A stretch of 64,000 nt of DNA from Sulfonitrofixus sp041553195 (GCA_041553195.1 JBFEJN010000001.1:1-64000); one strand, 5' to 3'; numbered from the stretch's first letter, positions 1 to 8,621 are shown. Made by a program: numbers and translations. The notes: generated from the sequence alone by a model not told the origin.

Positions 1-893
1 ACCGGGTCTTCAACGGTGATGAGGTTGAGCTCAGGCGATTCGACCTCCTGCAAAAAGGCGTGCAGGGAGGTGGTCTTGCCCGAACCGGTCGGCCCGGTCA
101 CCAGGATGATGCCGTGGGAGTTGCGCAGGAGCGTCCGAATGTCGTGAATCGTCTCTTCCGGAAAACCAAGCTCATGAATATGCGGAACAGAGCCGCTCTG
201 CATCAGCAGACGCATAACAACGCGTTCGCCGTAGAAGGTCGGCAGGATGGAGACACGGATGTCGAGGGTCTCGCCGGCGATCTTGATCTGGGTACGGCCA
301 TCCTGCGGAATACGGTTCTCGGAGATGTCAAGGTTTGAGATGACCTTGATACGGCTGATAATAAGAGCGATGACCTTTTTCTCCAGGTCGACATTCTTGG
401 TCAAGATGCCATCAATACGGAAACGGACCTCGCCGCGCTTTTCGTGGACTTCGATGTGGATGTCGGAGGCCTTTCGTTTGACGGCCTGGTAGAAGAGGGC
501 GTTGACAAATTTAATGATCGGTGCCGACTCTTCAGAGGTAAGGATGTCAGAGGAGGTGCGTAAAAACTCGGTCAAGGAGAGTTCGTTGTCGTCCGCCGTG
601 CTGCTTTCGCCCTCTTCTTGCATCGTCTCGATCTGGCGGTCGGTACGCAGTTCCAAAAAACGGTTGTAGAGACGCTCAAACGACTCCTCATCGAGGATGA
701 CAAGCGGGTACTTCTCCGCCAGTTTGTTGTAGTAGTTGCTCGCCTCGACGATGTACTCTTCGGAGGTCGTTGCAACAGTTTCGTTATTGATCTGCGTGAG
801 CAGCAGGTAGTTTTTGACAAACAGCTCTGTGGCTATACCTTCGGCTTCAACCGCTTCGAGGTTAAGGTCATGATATAACTCGGCGGAGAGCAT
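1..893 (-). CDS. gspE: Type II secretion ATPase GspE (3' part cut by window edge)
   Basis: Cytoplasmic hexameric ATPase that powers pseudopilus assembly in type II secretion. Translating the minus strand from the ATG at 893 gives an open frame to the window edge (about 297 residues). It has a GspE/PilB N-terminal region, the central stretch with HEKRGEVRFRIDG and IPQDGRTQIK typical of this family, a Walker A motif GPTGSGKTT near residue 264, and the beginning of the Asp box (ITVEDP) just before the sequence ends. Its start shares one base with the gspD stop (TAATG), so the two are translationally coupled at the end of the gsp operon. The zinc-binding tetracysteine region and Walker B lie outside the window and cannot be assessed. 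The family call is secure; a PilB-type pilus ATPase is less likely given the gsp context. Confidence 0.93.
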   Translation of the reverse strand, partial: MLSAELYHDLNLEAVEAEGIATELFVKNYLLLTQINNETVATTSEEYIVEASNYYNKLAEKYPLVILDEESFERLYNRFLELRTDRQIETMQEEGESSTADDNELSLTEFLRTSSDILTSEESAPIIKFVNALFYQAVKRKASDIHIEVHEKRGEVRFRIDGILTKNVDLEKKVIALIISRIKVISNLDISENRIPQDGRTQIKIAGETLDIRVSILPTFYGERVVMRLLMQSGSVPHIHELGFPEETIHDIRTLLRNSHGIILVTGPTGSGKTTSLHAFLQEVESPELNLITVEDP

Positions 894-2710
894 TATTGTG
901 CCTTCTCTTTCATCTTCGCATCCTTGGCCTTCTGCTCAATCTTTTTGAAGACCTCTTTATTATACTCGGTTTGAAGGCGTGAAAGTTCTCCCAGCTCCTG
1001 CTGTAGCGCTGAGAGTTTTTCACTCTTGTCGATAATGTAGGGGGTCAGAATAACGATAAGGTTGTCTTGCTGGTCTTTGCTGTCTTTGTGGGTAAAGAAC
1101 CATCCCAATAGAGGAATAGAGCCAAGGATCGGGACTTTTGTCACGGTGTCAGTCGTATAGTTCTTGACGAGTCCACCGATAATGATACTTTCACCATGAC
1201 GCAAGATCGCCTGGGTCAGAACACTCTGTTTGGTTGTTACCGGCTGGTTATTGGCATCCACGGCAAGCACATTCTCCAAAATGGCTTCGGCATCAAGCGT
1301 TACTTTCTCATTGGACGAGACACGCGGCTTGATCTTGAGGGTCAAACCGACATCCTCACGTTTAAAACTGGTCGTGGTACCGAGGGTACCTGCGGTGTTG
1401 CTTCCTGTGGCGAAGGAGAGGGTCTTACCGACATAGATTGAAGATTCCTGGTTGTTGACACAGAGGATCGAGGGACTGGAGATCGTCTTTGAGGCACCGT
1501 TTGTCTGCAGGAAGTCGAGAGAAGCCCCTATGGCCATACCCCCGTTAATAGCGTCATTTCCGACAATGGCAAGTGCATTTTCGATCAGCGAGCTTGAGCC
1601 GCCGAAGTTACCGCTGAAGGCGAGTAGACCCGAGGCGGTTGAGGTGATCCCTGCCAGTGAATATTTGACCCCGATCTGTTCGGCATCTTCTTTGTTGATC
1701 TCGACGATGCGCGCCTGGACATAGACCTGATATTTCTCTTTGTCGAGTGTGTCAATGATTTTTTTCAGCCCTTTGAGAATACTTGGATTTCCGACAATGA
1801 TGACGGCATTGATCTCTTCACTGGCAGAGACATTCGGTTTCAGGGTCGGGTCGGCATAGGTCTGTTTCGTCACGATCTCGGTCAGTGTCGCGAGGACGCT
1901 TTTGGCGTCGGAATTTCTGAGTGGAATGATCTGAACGACTTCATTGAGGTTGCGTTCACTGTCAAGTGTTGCGATTATTGATGAGATCTTATCGACCAGA
2001 GCCTGTTTACCGATGACGATAAGGCCGTTAAGATCTGTGTTGAGCAGGATCTGAACGCTTTGCGAGGCGACCTTTTCGTTAAAGATCGATTTGGCGATGT
2101 TGGTGACCTGTGTATGCAGGCCTTTGAGATCTGCATGTTCTATCGGGATGATCTTGAGGACCTTCTCATTTTTCGTGTCGATATCTTTGATAATACGTTT
2201 GATCGTCTGGATATTGGCCGGATAGTCGGTGATCAGGAGTGTGTTGGACTCTTTCATGGTCATCAGTTTCGCTGTTTTTGAGATGAGATACCTCACCTTG
2301 GCCGCCACGATGTCGACATTCTCACCTTTGACTTCGATCGCCTGTGTGACCATGGTGTGGCCGCGCGCGATGTAGCCCGAACGGACAACAGGAACATTGT
2401 GCTTGGCCGCTTCAGTCGAACGTACCACTTCGTAGAACGAGCCGTTTTGGATCAGGGTAAACCCTTTGGACTCCAGGACGGAGATCAGGATCTCCATGAG
2501 CTCGTCATCATAGATCGGTGCCGACGTCACCATGTCGACTGTACCGCTGATCTTGTTGGTGACCAGGATATTGGTGTTGTTGAGTTTGGCGACGAGTTTG
2601 ATAAACTTTTCGATCTGCAGGTTTTCAAATTTGACATTGACCTCTTCACGCGCAGTGAGCGTTGACACGAACAAAAGGGTTGAAAGCAATAGTAGTTTAA
2701 TATATTTCAT
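893..2710 (-). CDS. gspD: Type II secretion secretin GspD
   Basis: Outer-membrane secretin that forms the exit channel of the type II secretion system. From the ATG at 2710 the product is 605 residues with a clear signal peptide (MKYIKLLLLSTLLFVSTLTA), an N0 domain (VNVKFENLQIEKFIKLVAK), several N1-N3 repeats and the secretin core ending in VPILGSIPLLGWFF near residue 526, a family signature. The open frame extends upstream to 2797, but the 2710 start is preferred because it gives the signal peptide and follows a GGAG box at good spacing. It overlaps the 3' end of gspC by 14 bp and its stop overlaps the gspE start. The C-terminus after about residue 565 is charged and probably coiled-coil, as in many secretins. 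Confidence 0.95.
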   Translation of the reverse strand: MKYIKLLLLSTLLFVSTLTAREEVNVKFENLQIEKFIKLVAKLNNTNILVTNKISGTVDMVTSAPIYDDELMEILISVLESKGFTLIQNGSFYEVVRSTEAAKHNVPVVRSGYIARGHTMVTQAIEVKGENVDIVAAKVRYLISKTAKLMTMKESNTLLITDYPANIQTIKRIIKDIDTKNEKVLKIIPIEHADLKGLHTQVTNIAKSIFNEKVASQSVQILLNTDLNGLIVIGKQALVDKISSIIATLDSERNLNEVVQIIPLRNSDAKSVLATLTEIVTKQTYADPTLKPNVSASEEINAVIIVGNPSILKGLKKIIDTLDKEKYQVYVQARIVEINKEDAEQIGVKYSLAGITSTASGLLAFSGNFGGSSSLIENALAIVGNDAINGGMAIGASLDFLQTNGASKTISSPSILCVNNQESSIYVGKTLSFATGSNTAGTLGTTTSFKREDVGLTLKIKPRVSSNEKVTLDAEAILENVLAVDANNQPVTTKQSVLTQAILRHGESIIIGGLVKNYTTDTVTKVPILGSIPLLGWFFTHKDSKDQQDNLIVILTPYIIDKSEKLSALQQELGELSRLQTEYNKEVFKKIEQKAKDAKMKEKAQ

Positions 2711-3533
2711 AGACGATCTCCGTTTCTTGATTATTACGTAGGACGACAAGCTCGAGTGCTTCGAGCTTGTCGATCCCTTTGTAGATGGCAATGGCATCTT
2801 TGTAGGATGTCATCGGTTTGTTGTTGGCTTTGATAATTATATCGCCCTGGCGCAACCCCAAGAGCGAAAATGGGGTGTTGGGTTTGATCCGGGTGACTTT
2901 GAATCCGGTGATCTTGCCCGCCTCCTTGACCTCGACGATACTGATATCTTTCCAGATCTCATTTACATTTTTAGCATAGTGGTTAATGTCCGCTTTGGCA
3001 ACCTGTTTGATGCCGCCTGTGTCCTCTTGTTTGGCACCGGTTGTCTGGGCGGTTCGGCTGTCCTGCAGCTCCTCTGAAAAGTAAAGACTGTAGGTGGCAC
3101 CGTTTTTTAGAAAAAGGGCACCATTTTCAAGCACCTTTTTAAGGGTGTATCCCTGATACTCTTCATCAATGCCGATGACCTCGGAGTCATTGGGCTTGGC
3201 TTTGAGGGCAATGATGACAAGACCGCCGTCTTTGCGTCTAAAAAGGCCTTTAAGCACCATGTTGGCAATATTGGGACCGTAGGCCGCCAGCTCTTGCGCC
3301 TCTTCGCTTGACGGTCCGACAGCACTGTCAGGATCGGGTTGTTGGGTCGCATTGATGATGTTATTGACGTTGTAGCGTTTGTATTCAGGCATCTTGGAAT
3401 TGCTGGCGTGATAATGCACACCAGGACTTTGAAAGTACCATAACATAAGAAGCGAAATCGCTTTAGCCACTAAGATAATAATAAGCACGTTGCGTACAAA
3501 GCGTGTTAAAGAGGGGTTAAAATTGATAGTCAT
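2697..3533 (-). CDS. gspC: GspC-like inner-membrane protein with PDZ domain
   Basis: Likely the GspC component that links the inner-membrane platform to the secretin and helps select substrates. The 278-residue product has one N-terminal membrane helix (about residues 13-33), a periplasmic homology region in the middle and a C-terminal PDZ fold (about 195-278) with the ligand-loop pattern TPFSLLGLRQGDIIIKANN. It lies between gspN-like and gspD with overlaps on both sides (17 bp with the upstream gene, 14 bp with gspD), which supports a single operon. PDZ-type GspC is usual in gamma- and deltaproteobacterial systems. Assignment rests on domain order and position rather than strong sequence identity. 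Confidence 0.8.
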   Translation of the reverse strand: MTINFNPSLTRFVRNVLIIILVAKAISLLMLWYFQSPGVHYHASNSKMPEYKRYNVNNIINATQQPDPDSAVGPSSEEAQELAAYGPNIANMVLKGLFRRKDGGLVIIALKAKPNDSEVIGIDEEYQGYTLKKVLENGALFLKNGATYSLYFSEELQDSRTAQTTGAKQEDTGGIKQVAKADINHYAKNVNEIWKDISIVEVKEAGKITGFKVTRIKPNTPFSLLGLRQGDIIIKANNKPMTSYKDAIAIYKGIDKLEALELVVLRNNQETEIVYEIY

Positions 3534-4047
3534 AACGATAATCTCCCTCTTTGGATTTTTTAAGCTGTTTTAACGTACCTCTGTAGCGTGAAAGCATCAG
3601 TTTTGAAGGTCGTAATACGACCGTGGCGTTATGGTCAAGCAGATCGACACTGGCTTTCGCCTCGCCAAAGTCACCGATAGCTTCGGCCGTGAGGCTGAAG
3701 GGGCTGAAGAGACTGTGGTGGAGATCGACATGTTCGATCAAGAGCGGAAAAAACTGTTCAAAGGTCTTGTCCAGGACGATCCTGTTCAAGGAGACCGTGT
3801 TGTACAATCCATAGAGACCGAGAGAGGCGGAATCAATCTCGGCACTTTTGATCTTCTGTACGTAGAGCTTGGCGTGTAAGATCTCCAGGGTAAAGCCATG
3901 GTCAACAGCCTCTTCGTAACCGATTACGACACCCAGCGGTTTGAGCTGCTCTTCGGCAAAGTAGTAGATATTCTCTTTGGGCGTAAAAAAGAGCAGTGCG
4001 CCGAAAAATAGAAGGAGATAGAGGAGAAAAAGAGCGATTTTTTTCAT
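3517..4047 (-). CDS. gspN: GspN-like type II secretion protein
   Basis: Short (176 residues) protein with an N-terminal signal anchor (about residues 4-22) followed by a beta-rich periplasmic region. Its place between gspM and gspC, its size class and its pattern of alternating hydrophobic strands (for example FTLEILHAKLYVQKIKSAEI) match the poorly conserved GspN/AsmA-like family found in some type II secretion operons. The start overlaps the gspM stop by 4 bp (ATGA) and the stop overlaps the gspC start by 17 bp. The role of GspN is not well defined and it is dispensable in several systems. The name is inferred mainly from context. Confidence 0.6.
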   Translation of the reverse strand: MKKIALFLLYLLLFFGALLFFTPKENIYYFAEEQLKPLGVVIGYEEAVDHGFTLEILHAKLYVQKIKSAEIDSASLGLYGLYNTVSLNRIVLDKTFEQFFPLLIEHVDLHHSLFSPFSLTAEAIGDFGEAKASVDLLDHNATVVLRPSKLMLSRYRGTLKQLKKSKEGDYRYDYQF

Positions 4048-4448
4048 GCTGCGATCTCCACGCTAAAGCTCACTGATTCATCGTCCAGTCGTTTTATGTC
4101 AAATTTTTGCAATTCATAGGCACCGTTAAAGAGTTTTGAAAAGAAGTAGTTGGTCGCCTTGAGGTCCGCTTTTTTGGAACTGATGATCAACAGACCGCGC
4201 TTTTTATTGGTCTGCATGTTGGCAGACTTTAGCTGAGGTGCTGCTACGAGTCTCTCCAGGGCAGCGGTCGAGCTCTTGGGATTATCCCAGGTGCGTTTGA
4301 GTGCATCGATCTCCTCTGCCATCGTCTCAATTTTGATCAAAGCATTCTTACTCTCTCGAAGCGCTGTTTTACTGGCGCTAAGCTGGTAGACGACGAAGAG
4401 CAGCGTCGCGATCAATAAGAGGCCGACATAAAGTGGATTGATCTTCAT
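4044..4448 (-). CDS. gspM: GspM-like inner-membrane platform protein
   Basis: Bitopic protein of 134 residues: short cytoplasmic N-terminus, one membrane helix (about residues 6-24), a coiled segment and a ferredoxin-like periplasmic C-terminal part. This is the layout of GspM/PilO, which pairs with GspL. It starts four bases before the gspL stop (ATGA overlap) and ends in a four-base overlap with gspN-like, so it is in the middle of a tightly coupled operon. Sequence conservation in GspM is always low; the call rests on topology, size and position directly after gspL. Confidence 0.65.
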   Translation of the reverse strand: MKINPLYVGLLLIATLLFVVYQLSASKTALRESKNALIKIETMAEEIDALKRTWDNPKSSTAALERLVAAPQLKSANMQTNKKRGLLIISSKKADLKATNYFFSKLFNGAYELQKFDIKRLDDESVSFSVEIAA

Positions 4449-5374
4449 AGCTGTATCTCCATGATGTAGGTCCCATCTTGAAAACGGGCATTGGTACGTT
4501 TGAACGTCTCTTTGAGGTTGGAAAGTGCGGCTGCGCCGCTGCTCTCAGACTCGGTTTTGATCTCTATGATGATCTTGTTCTTTTCGAGCGCGACATGCTG
4601 TATCTGCTCCTGCGCCTTTAGTTTGACACTCAGGACCAGGTTCAGGATCTCACGGATGCGGCTCTGACGTTCAAATGTCGTGTTCAATTTAGCATAGATG
4701 GCTTCGTTTTGAAACGAGGTGTCCGGGAGGTTGTGGCTGCTAAAGACGTCGTTTTGCTTTTCGAGAATCACCGAGACCTGAGAAGCGGTGATCAGCCACT
4801 CTGTGGTAAACATGAGGATTAAAACACCCATGATAGAGGCAAAGACCATTTGGGACTTTTTATCTGCGATCTGGTTAAACCGGGTGAGGTGAATACTATG
4901 CTTTGAAAAGGTGTGCTGCGCAAGGTCGAGAGGCCGGGCCTCCGGAGCCAAAGCAGAAGGCAATTTGACGACAACACCGTTTTGAAGGCTTATGACACTG
5001 TTTTCGCTGACCTTGAGAGGGGCATCGATAGTGTCAAATTCGCTTTGCGCAAGATAGACATGTTCGATGTTGGCAGAACTGATCCCTTTTTCAGCCAAAA
5101 GGTCGAGGACCTCTTTGTCGTTGTAGGCAAAGATCAAAAAGTCCTCTCCGTCTTTGTAGGCCGTATAGCTGTACTTGCCTGCAGGGAGGTTCTCTTCAAA
5201 AAGTGACGGTATAAGACTCTTGACCTCACGCAGGTACTTTACGGGAAGGGTGACCCGTTTGACCCAGTACATTGAGGGAGAGAGGATGATGTTGAGCGGT
5301 CCTTCAAGAAGGCAGGCTGGCGAGTCAACATCCACAAAAAAGGCTTTTGCCTTAGACTTAAATCCCAAATTCAA
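4445..5374 (-). CDS. gspL: GspL-like inner-membrane platform protein
   Basis: Component that ties the GspE ATPase to the inner-membrane platform. The 309-residue product has a cytoplasmic actin-like/PilM-like N-terminal half (about 1-175, with WVKRVTLPVKYLREVKSLIP resembling the GspL pattern around the second strand), one membrane helix near residues 178-198 (SIMGVLILMFTTEWLIT) and a periplasmic ferredoxin-like C-terminal domain. It overlaps gspK by 17 bp upstream and gspM by 4 bp downstream. The cytoplasmic part is shorter than in Vibrio or Pseudomonas GspL, so the call depends on topology and on its position between gspK and gspM. Confidence 0.7.
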   Translation of the reverse strand: MNLGFKSKAKAFFVDVDSPACLLEGPLNIILSPSMYWVKRVTLPVKYLREVKSLIPSLFEENLPAGKYSYTAYKDGEDFLIFAYNDKEVLDLLAEKGISSANIEHVYLAQSEFDTIDAPLKVSENSVISLQNGVVVKLPSALAPEARPLDLAQHTFSKHSIHLTRFNQIADKKSQMVFASIMGVLILMFTTEWLITASQVSVILEKQNDVFSSHNLPDTSFQNEAIYAKLNTTFERQSRIREILNLVLSVKLKAQEQIQHVALEKNKIIIEIKTESESSGAAALSNLKETFKRTNARFQDGTYIMEIQL

Positions 5375-6260
5375 AATGTTTACCCTTTTTACTGCTTAAA
5401 TCATAGTCAAACGCAATATGTGCGCTGCTGTTGTTCTCCAAAACTTCAATGTCCATATGGACCGTCGGCTGAAAGAAACTGAGGTTGAACTTGGCCAGTG
5501 CCGTTCGCTCTTCATCAGAGAGATCAATGTCTCCGAGCTTGGTGTAGGTGCCTTCTCCCTGCGCAAGCTCAATCGCACGCTCCTCCTGCAGGCCGGGCAG
5601 ATAGAGCTGCCAAAGTGCCGGAGTGATGTAGTTGGCATCGACAGCAGTCGCATTACGGTCGTCGAAACGGACCAGCTCGTTCCAGGGCAATTTGACAACG
5701 GCATTGTCATGACGCTCGCGAACATAGAAATCCAAGACCTTCTGTAAGTGTCTTTCGGAGACAATACGCTCACGGTAAAGTTCCGGAAACTCGTCAAAAA
5801 TATTGGTCTTATAGATATCTTTGTTTCCACCCATACAGTCTATCAGCAGATCACTCATGTAAGAAGCATCCTGTACATTAAATCGTGCCATATATTCGAT
5901 CAAGGCCTCTTGCAGCTCTTTAGAACCGGCCAAGGTATTAATGTTGACACGTCCCATAGCGCTTGTGATCTCTATTTTAACCAAAAGTTCTTTTAATTCC
6001 AGTGGTATAAACCCCGCTGTCATCAGAAAGATACTGAGGGTGTCGGCATCACTGACAGTGCCGAGTTTATCGGCTTCGCTCATCAGTTTCAGTACATCTT
6101 CGACGACCGCACCGCTTTGGAGCAGAAAACGGGCTTCATGAAGCTCTTCACCGCTTTTTTTTAGGTTCATCAGACTGACACCAACGGCAGCAGTGATCGC
6201 AATGATGAAAAAGAGAGTGATGAGCAGGGCAACGCCGTGACGGTGGACACTTGACATCAT
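5358..6260 (-). CDS. gspK: Type II secretion minor pseudopilin GspK
   Basis: Large minor pseudopilin that caps the pseudopilus tip with GspI and GspJ. The 300-residue product begins MMSSVHRHGVALLITLFFII, the GspK type leader in which Gly precedes the hydrophobic helix and the usual Glu at +5 is absent. The body contains the GspK alpha-domain insert with the MGRVNINT motif near residue 100 and a helix-hairpin-helix-like part near residues 210-250. It starts with ATGATG, where the first ATG overlaps the stop of the preceding 43-codon ORF. Its partners GspI and GspJ are not recognisable in this operon. Confidence 0.85.
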   Translation of the reverse strand: MMSSVHRHGVALLITLFFIIAITAAVGVSLMNLKKSGEELHEARFLLQSGAVVEDVLKLMSEADKLGTVSDADTLSIFLMTAGFIPLELKELLVKIEITSAMGRVNINTLAGSKELQEALIEYMARFNVQDASYMSDLLIDCMGGNKDIYKTNIFDEFPELYRERIVSERHLQKVLDFYVRERHDNAVVKLPWNELVRFDDRNATAVDANYITPALWQLYLPGLQEERAIELAQGEGTYTKLGDIDLSDEERTALAKFNLSFFQPTVHMDIEVLENNSSAHIAFDYDLSSKKGKHFEFGI

Positions 6261-6414
6261 GTAATACTCATTGAAAAGATCGGTAAATCATCATTGTCAC
6301 TCTTTTTCACCGGCAACAGGGTCACCTGTGAATGCATCTCACTAAAGCTGTGACCAGGGTCAAGAGTGATTACCGGCGGTATCATCATGTAATACTCATA
6401 GAAAAGATCGGTAA
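6255..6414. repeat. 32-bp direct repeat pair flanking the gspF/gspK junction ORF
   Basis: The 32 bases at 6255-6286 and 6383-6414 are identical except for one position (t versus a at the 18th base). They cover the end of gspF including its stop and the overlapping downstream start codon. The two copies are 128 bp apart. Such a layout is what a local duplication, or a deletion between short homologies, leaves behind. Confidence 0.9.
6257..6388 (-). CDS. 43-residue ORF between gspF and gspK, ending in a copy of the GspF C-terminus
   Basis: Small open frame of 43 residues, below usual gene-calling length. It begins ATGATG inside the gspF stop (ATGA overlap) and its own stop overlaps the gspK start in the same ATGA arrangement, so it keeps translation continuous across the gap. 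Its last nine residues, LPIFSMSIT, are identical to the last nine of GspF, because a 32-bp segment is duplicated (one mismatch) at 6255-6286 and 6383-6414. The first 34 residues match nothing I recognise. It lies exactly where gspI/gspJ genes would be expected. It may be the tail of a deleted pseudopilin gene or simply a by-product of the duplication; expression is unproven. Confidence 0.4.
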   Translation of the reverse strand: MMIPPVITLDPGHSFSEMHSQVTLLPVKKSDNDDLPIFSMSIT

Positions 6415-7599
6415 TAACATGGCAGCGACGATAAAGCCGATGGTGCCGCCGACAAAGAGCATGAGCATCGGTTCGAGAAGACTTAAGATCATACCGATCT
6501 TGTCGCGGTTGTCTTCAAAGTAGAGTTCCGAGATGTTGATCAGGACAGGCTCGATCTGTGAAGTCTCTTCGCCCACGGCAATGGCCTGAAGAAAAGATTG
6601 TTCCAGCTTGTAAGACGACTCATTCAGTGCCAGCGAAAGTCGTTTCCCTTCCACCACTTTTTTGGATGCTTCAAGAAAAACACTTTTTAAGACCGTGTTG
6701 TTGAGAATATTGGCAGCAAGGTTGATGGTCTGCACAAAAGGGACCCCAGAACGGACAAGAAGTGAACCGACATAGGCAAATCTTCCCAACTCGCTTTTGA
6801 GCGCGACTTCGCCGAAAAGGGGGAGCCTCAGTACCAATGCGTGAACGGCGAACCGGTATTTATAACTGTAGTGCATCATAAAGGAGTGGGCTCCGAAAAA
6901 CAGTAGAAACAGCACACCGATGAGCATAAAATGGTTGTTGAAAAAGTTTCCCATGGCAATAACAAAACGGGTCGCTGCAGGGAGCTCCTGCCCCATGTCT
7001 TCGAAAATTCCGGTGATCTGAGGTACGACAAAGGCGAGCATAAAGCCTACCATGAAAAGTGAGATCAGGATCATAAACGAGGGGTAGGCAAAGGCGGATT
7101 TGATCTCCTTGGAGATACGGTCCTGCTCTTTTAGAAACCGCGAAAGTTCCAGCAGGACTTCGTCCAGGATTCCGCTCGATTCACTGACCCTGATGGACTG
7201 GGTGTAAAACGCCGGCAAGGTAACGATCTTTTGCTCTTCGAGGGCAGCATAGAAGTTTTTGCCTTCGTCGAGGTAGGTGCTGACTGTTTTTAGAAAGAGG
7301 TATATCTTCTTTTTGTGCATGTACTGGTTCTGGATGATCTTTAGCGCACCGACGATGCTGATACCTGAACGGATATACATGGCGAGTTCGCGGCTGAGTT
7401 GCGAGAGTTCATTGGGTGAGATACGGTATTTTCGGGTGAAATTGATACCGCTGAATACAGAGGGGGCCTCCTCTTCAATGCTTTTATAGATAATACTCTG
7501 GGCTTTAAGTTTGCTCTTTGCCTCCTCGATAGTGGTGGCTTCGATTTTGTCGCTTACTTTTTTGCCTTGAGCATTGATCCCTTTATAGGAAAATATCAT
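6385..7599 (-). CDS. gspF: Type II secretion inner-membrane platform protein GspF
   Basis: Polytopic inner-membrane protein of the secretion platform. The 404-residue product has the two T2SSF domains of the GspF/PilC family (about 68-190 and 270-395). Three membrane segments are visible: near 168-192 (MILISLFMVGFMLAFVVPQI), near 220-240, and at the C-terminus (LFVGGTIGFIVAAMLLPIF). The family signature SRELAMYIRSGISIVGAL follows the N-terminal domain. Its start overlaps the stop of the upstream pseudopilin by four bases and its stop overlaps the 43-codon ORF. Length and domain layout are normal for the family. Confidence 0.94.
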   Translation of the reverse strand: MIFSYKGINAQGKKVSDKIEATTIEEAKSKLKAQSIIYKSIEEEAPSVFSGINFTRKYRISPNELSQLSRELAMYIRSGISIVGALKIIQNQYMHKKKIYLFLKTVSTYLDEGKNFYAALEEQKIVTLPAFYTQSIRVSESSGILDEVLLELSRFLKEQDRISKEIKSAFAYPSFMILISLFMVGFMLAFVVPQITGIFEDMGQELPAATRFVIAMGNFFNNHFMLIGVLFLLFFGAHSFMMHYSYKYRFAVHALVLRLPLFGEVALKSELGRFAYVGSLLVRSGVPFVQTINLAANILNNTVLKSVFLEASKKVVEGKRLSLALNESSYKLEQSFLQAIAVGEETSQIEPVLINISELYFEDNRDKIGMILSLLEPMLMLFVGGTIGFIVAAMLLPIFSMSIT

Positions 7600-8120
7600 C
7601 GCAATACCTCCTGGAGTTCAGCTAAGCGGCTCTCTTGAGCTGTTTGCAGAGAGGAGAAAGTGTCCACCTTATGGGCAAGTCCGCGGTAATCGTAACTCTT
7701 CTTCTGTGTTTCTACGATCATCTCACTGCTGCTCCCGTCTTTAAAGATCTCATATCTGAAACAGACATCGAACTCCCTGTCGTCTTCATTAAAAATCGGC
7801 GTAAAACGCAATTCCTGCATTCCAAGGTTGGCATCAAAATACCAAAAATTCAAGCTGCGTTCCTCTTTCATAAATGGCTCAACCTCTTTGACTTTCAGAC
7901 CATCAACATAGACAGCACAACTTTTGCAGTTGTCGATACAGACAAAAGCGACACTGTTTTGTTGATACATTGTCTTCAAAAATGAAGGGAGCGTCTCAAA
8001 ATCCAGCGAAGCCTCTTTGTCATTGATCTTCTGCATCGAGTTGATCACAAGGCCGTAGATGACCCCGATGATCACAACGACAAGCAAGAGTTCGATAAGG
8101 GTAAAAGCCTTTTTTTGCAT
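7596..8120 (-). CDS. Type IV pilin-like minor pseudopilin (GspH-like)
   Basis: Pseudopilin of 174 residues starting at the ATG at 8120; a longer open frame up to 8384 is rejected because it would overlap gspG and bury the leader. The leader is MQKKA followed by FTLIELLLVVVIIGVI, so prepilin peptidase would cut after Ala5 leaving Phe at +1 and Glu at +5. The rest is a beta-rich globular domain with three cysteines near residues 62-69 (CIDNCKSC) that could form disulfides. Position directly after gspG suggests GspH, but sequence alone does not separate GspH from GspI or GspJ. Its stop overlaps the gspF start (ATGA). Confidence 0.75.
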   Translation of the reverse strand: MQKKAFTLIELLLVVVIIGVIYGLVINSMQKINDKEASLDFETLPSFLKTMYQQNSVAFVCIDNCKSCAVYVDGLKVKEVEPFMKEERSLNFWYFDANLGMQELRFTPIFNEDDREFDVCFRYEIFKDGSSSEMIVETQKKSYDYRGLAHKVDTFSSLQTAQESRLAELQEVLR

Positions 8121-8130
8121 TGTGTGGCGG

Positions 8131-8574
8131 TTAGAACTGACACTCGCTGAAACGGATGTCAGCGGCATCGCCTTCGCCACCCTCTTTACGGTCGGCACCC
8201 AAAGAGATAAGATCGAACTCACTGCCGTTGTTGATATAGATAAACTCTTTTTTCCACGAATCTTTCGGTAGGTTTTTACCTTCGAAGTACGCGTTTGGCG
8301 CGTACGAAGGATAGTCCTCTTCACTCGGGTTTGTGATAAGTGCCTGAAGACCCTCTTCGGTTGTCGGGTAGACACCGTTGTCAAGTTTGAACATCTTGAG
8401 CGTTTCGGCGACCCCTTTCATCTGAACGCAGACTAGCTTGCGTTTTGCCTCTTCACCTTTTCCCATTAGATTGGGAAGGACCAATGATGCCAAAAGACCG
8501 AGGATGATAATAACGATCATCAGCTCCATTAACGAGAAAGCATTACGACCGGATGTTTTTAAACTGTTTTGCAT
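8131..8574 (-). CDS. gspG: Type II secretion major pseudopilin GspG
   Basis: Main subunit of the periplasmic pseudopilus. The 147-residue product has a prepilin leader with cleavage predicted after Ala12, giving FSLMELMIVIIILGLLASLV with Glu at +5. The body shows the GspG hallmarks: the long alpha-1 helix, LDNGVYPTTEEGLQALITNP, the lysine-tryptophan segment LPKDSWKKEF, and a C-terminal calcium-site-like region with LISLGADRKEGGEGDAADI. The -1 residue is Ala rather than the usual Gly. It is the first gene of the operon, preceded by an AAGG ribosome-binding site and a candidate -10 box at 8622-8627. Confidence 0.95.
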   Translation of the reverse strand: MQNSLKTSGRNAFSLMELMIVIIILGLLASLVLPNLMGKGEEAKRKLVCVQMKGVAETLKMFKLDNGVYPTTEEGLQALITNPSEEDYPSYAPNAYFEGKNLPKDSWKKEFIYINNGSEFDLISLGADRKEGGEGDAADIRFSECQF

Positions 8575-8621
8575 GGAAATCGACCTTGTTAAACCTGGTT
8601 TATGGTTTGAAAATGTTTTTT

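Noticed and set aside
2711..2797. 29-residue extension of GspD
   Set aside because: It would displace the signal peptide and overlaps gspC; GGAG precedes ATG 2710.
8121..8384. 88-residue extension of the GspH-like pseudopilin
   Set aside because: Overlaps gspG in another frame, is Arg/Ser-rich shadow sequence, and buries the prepilin leader.
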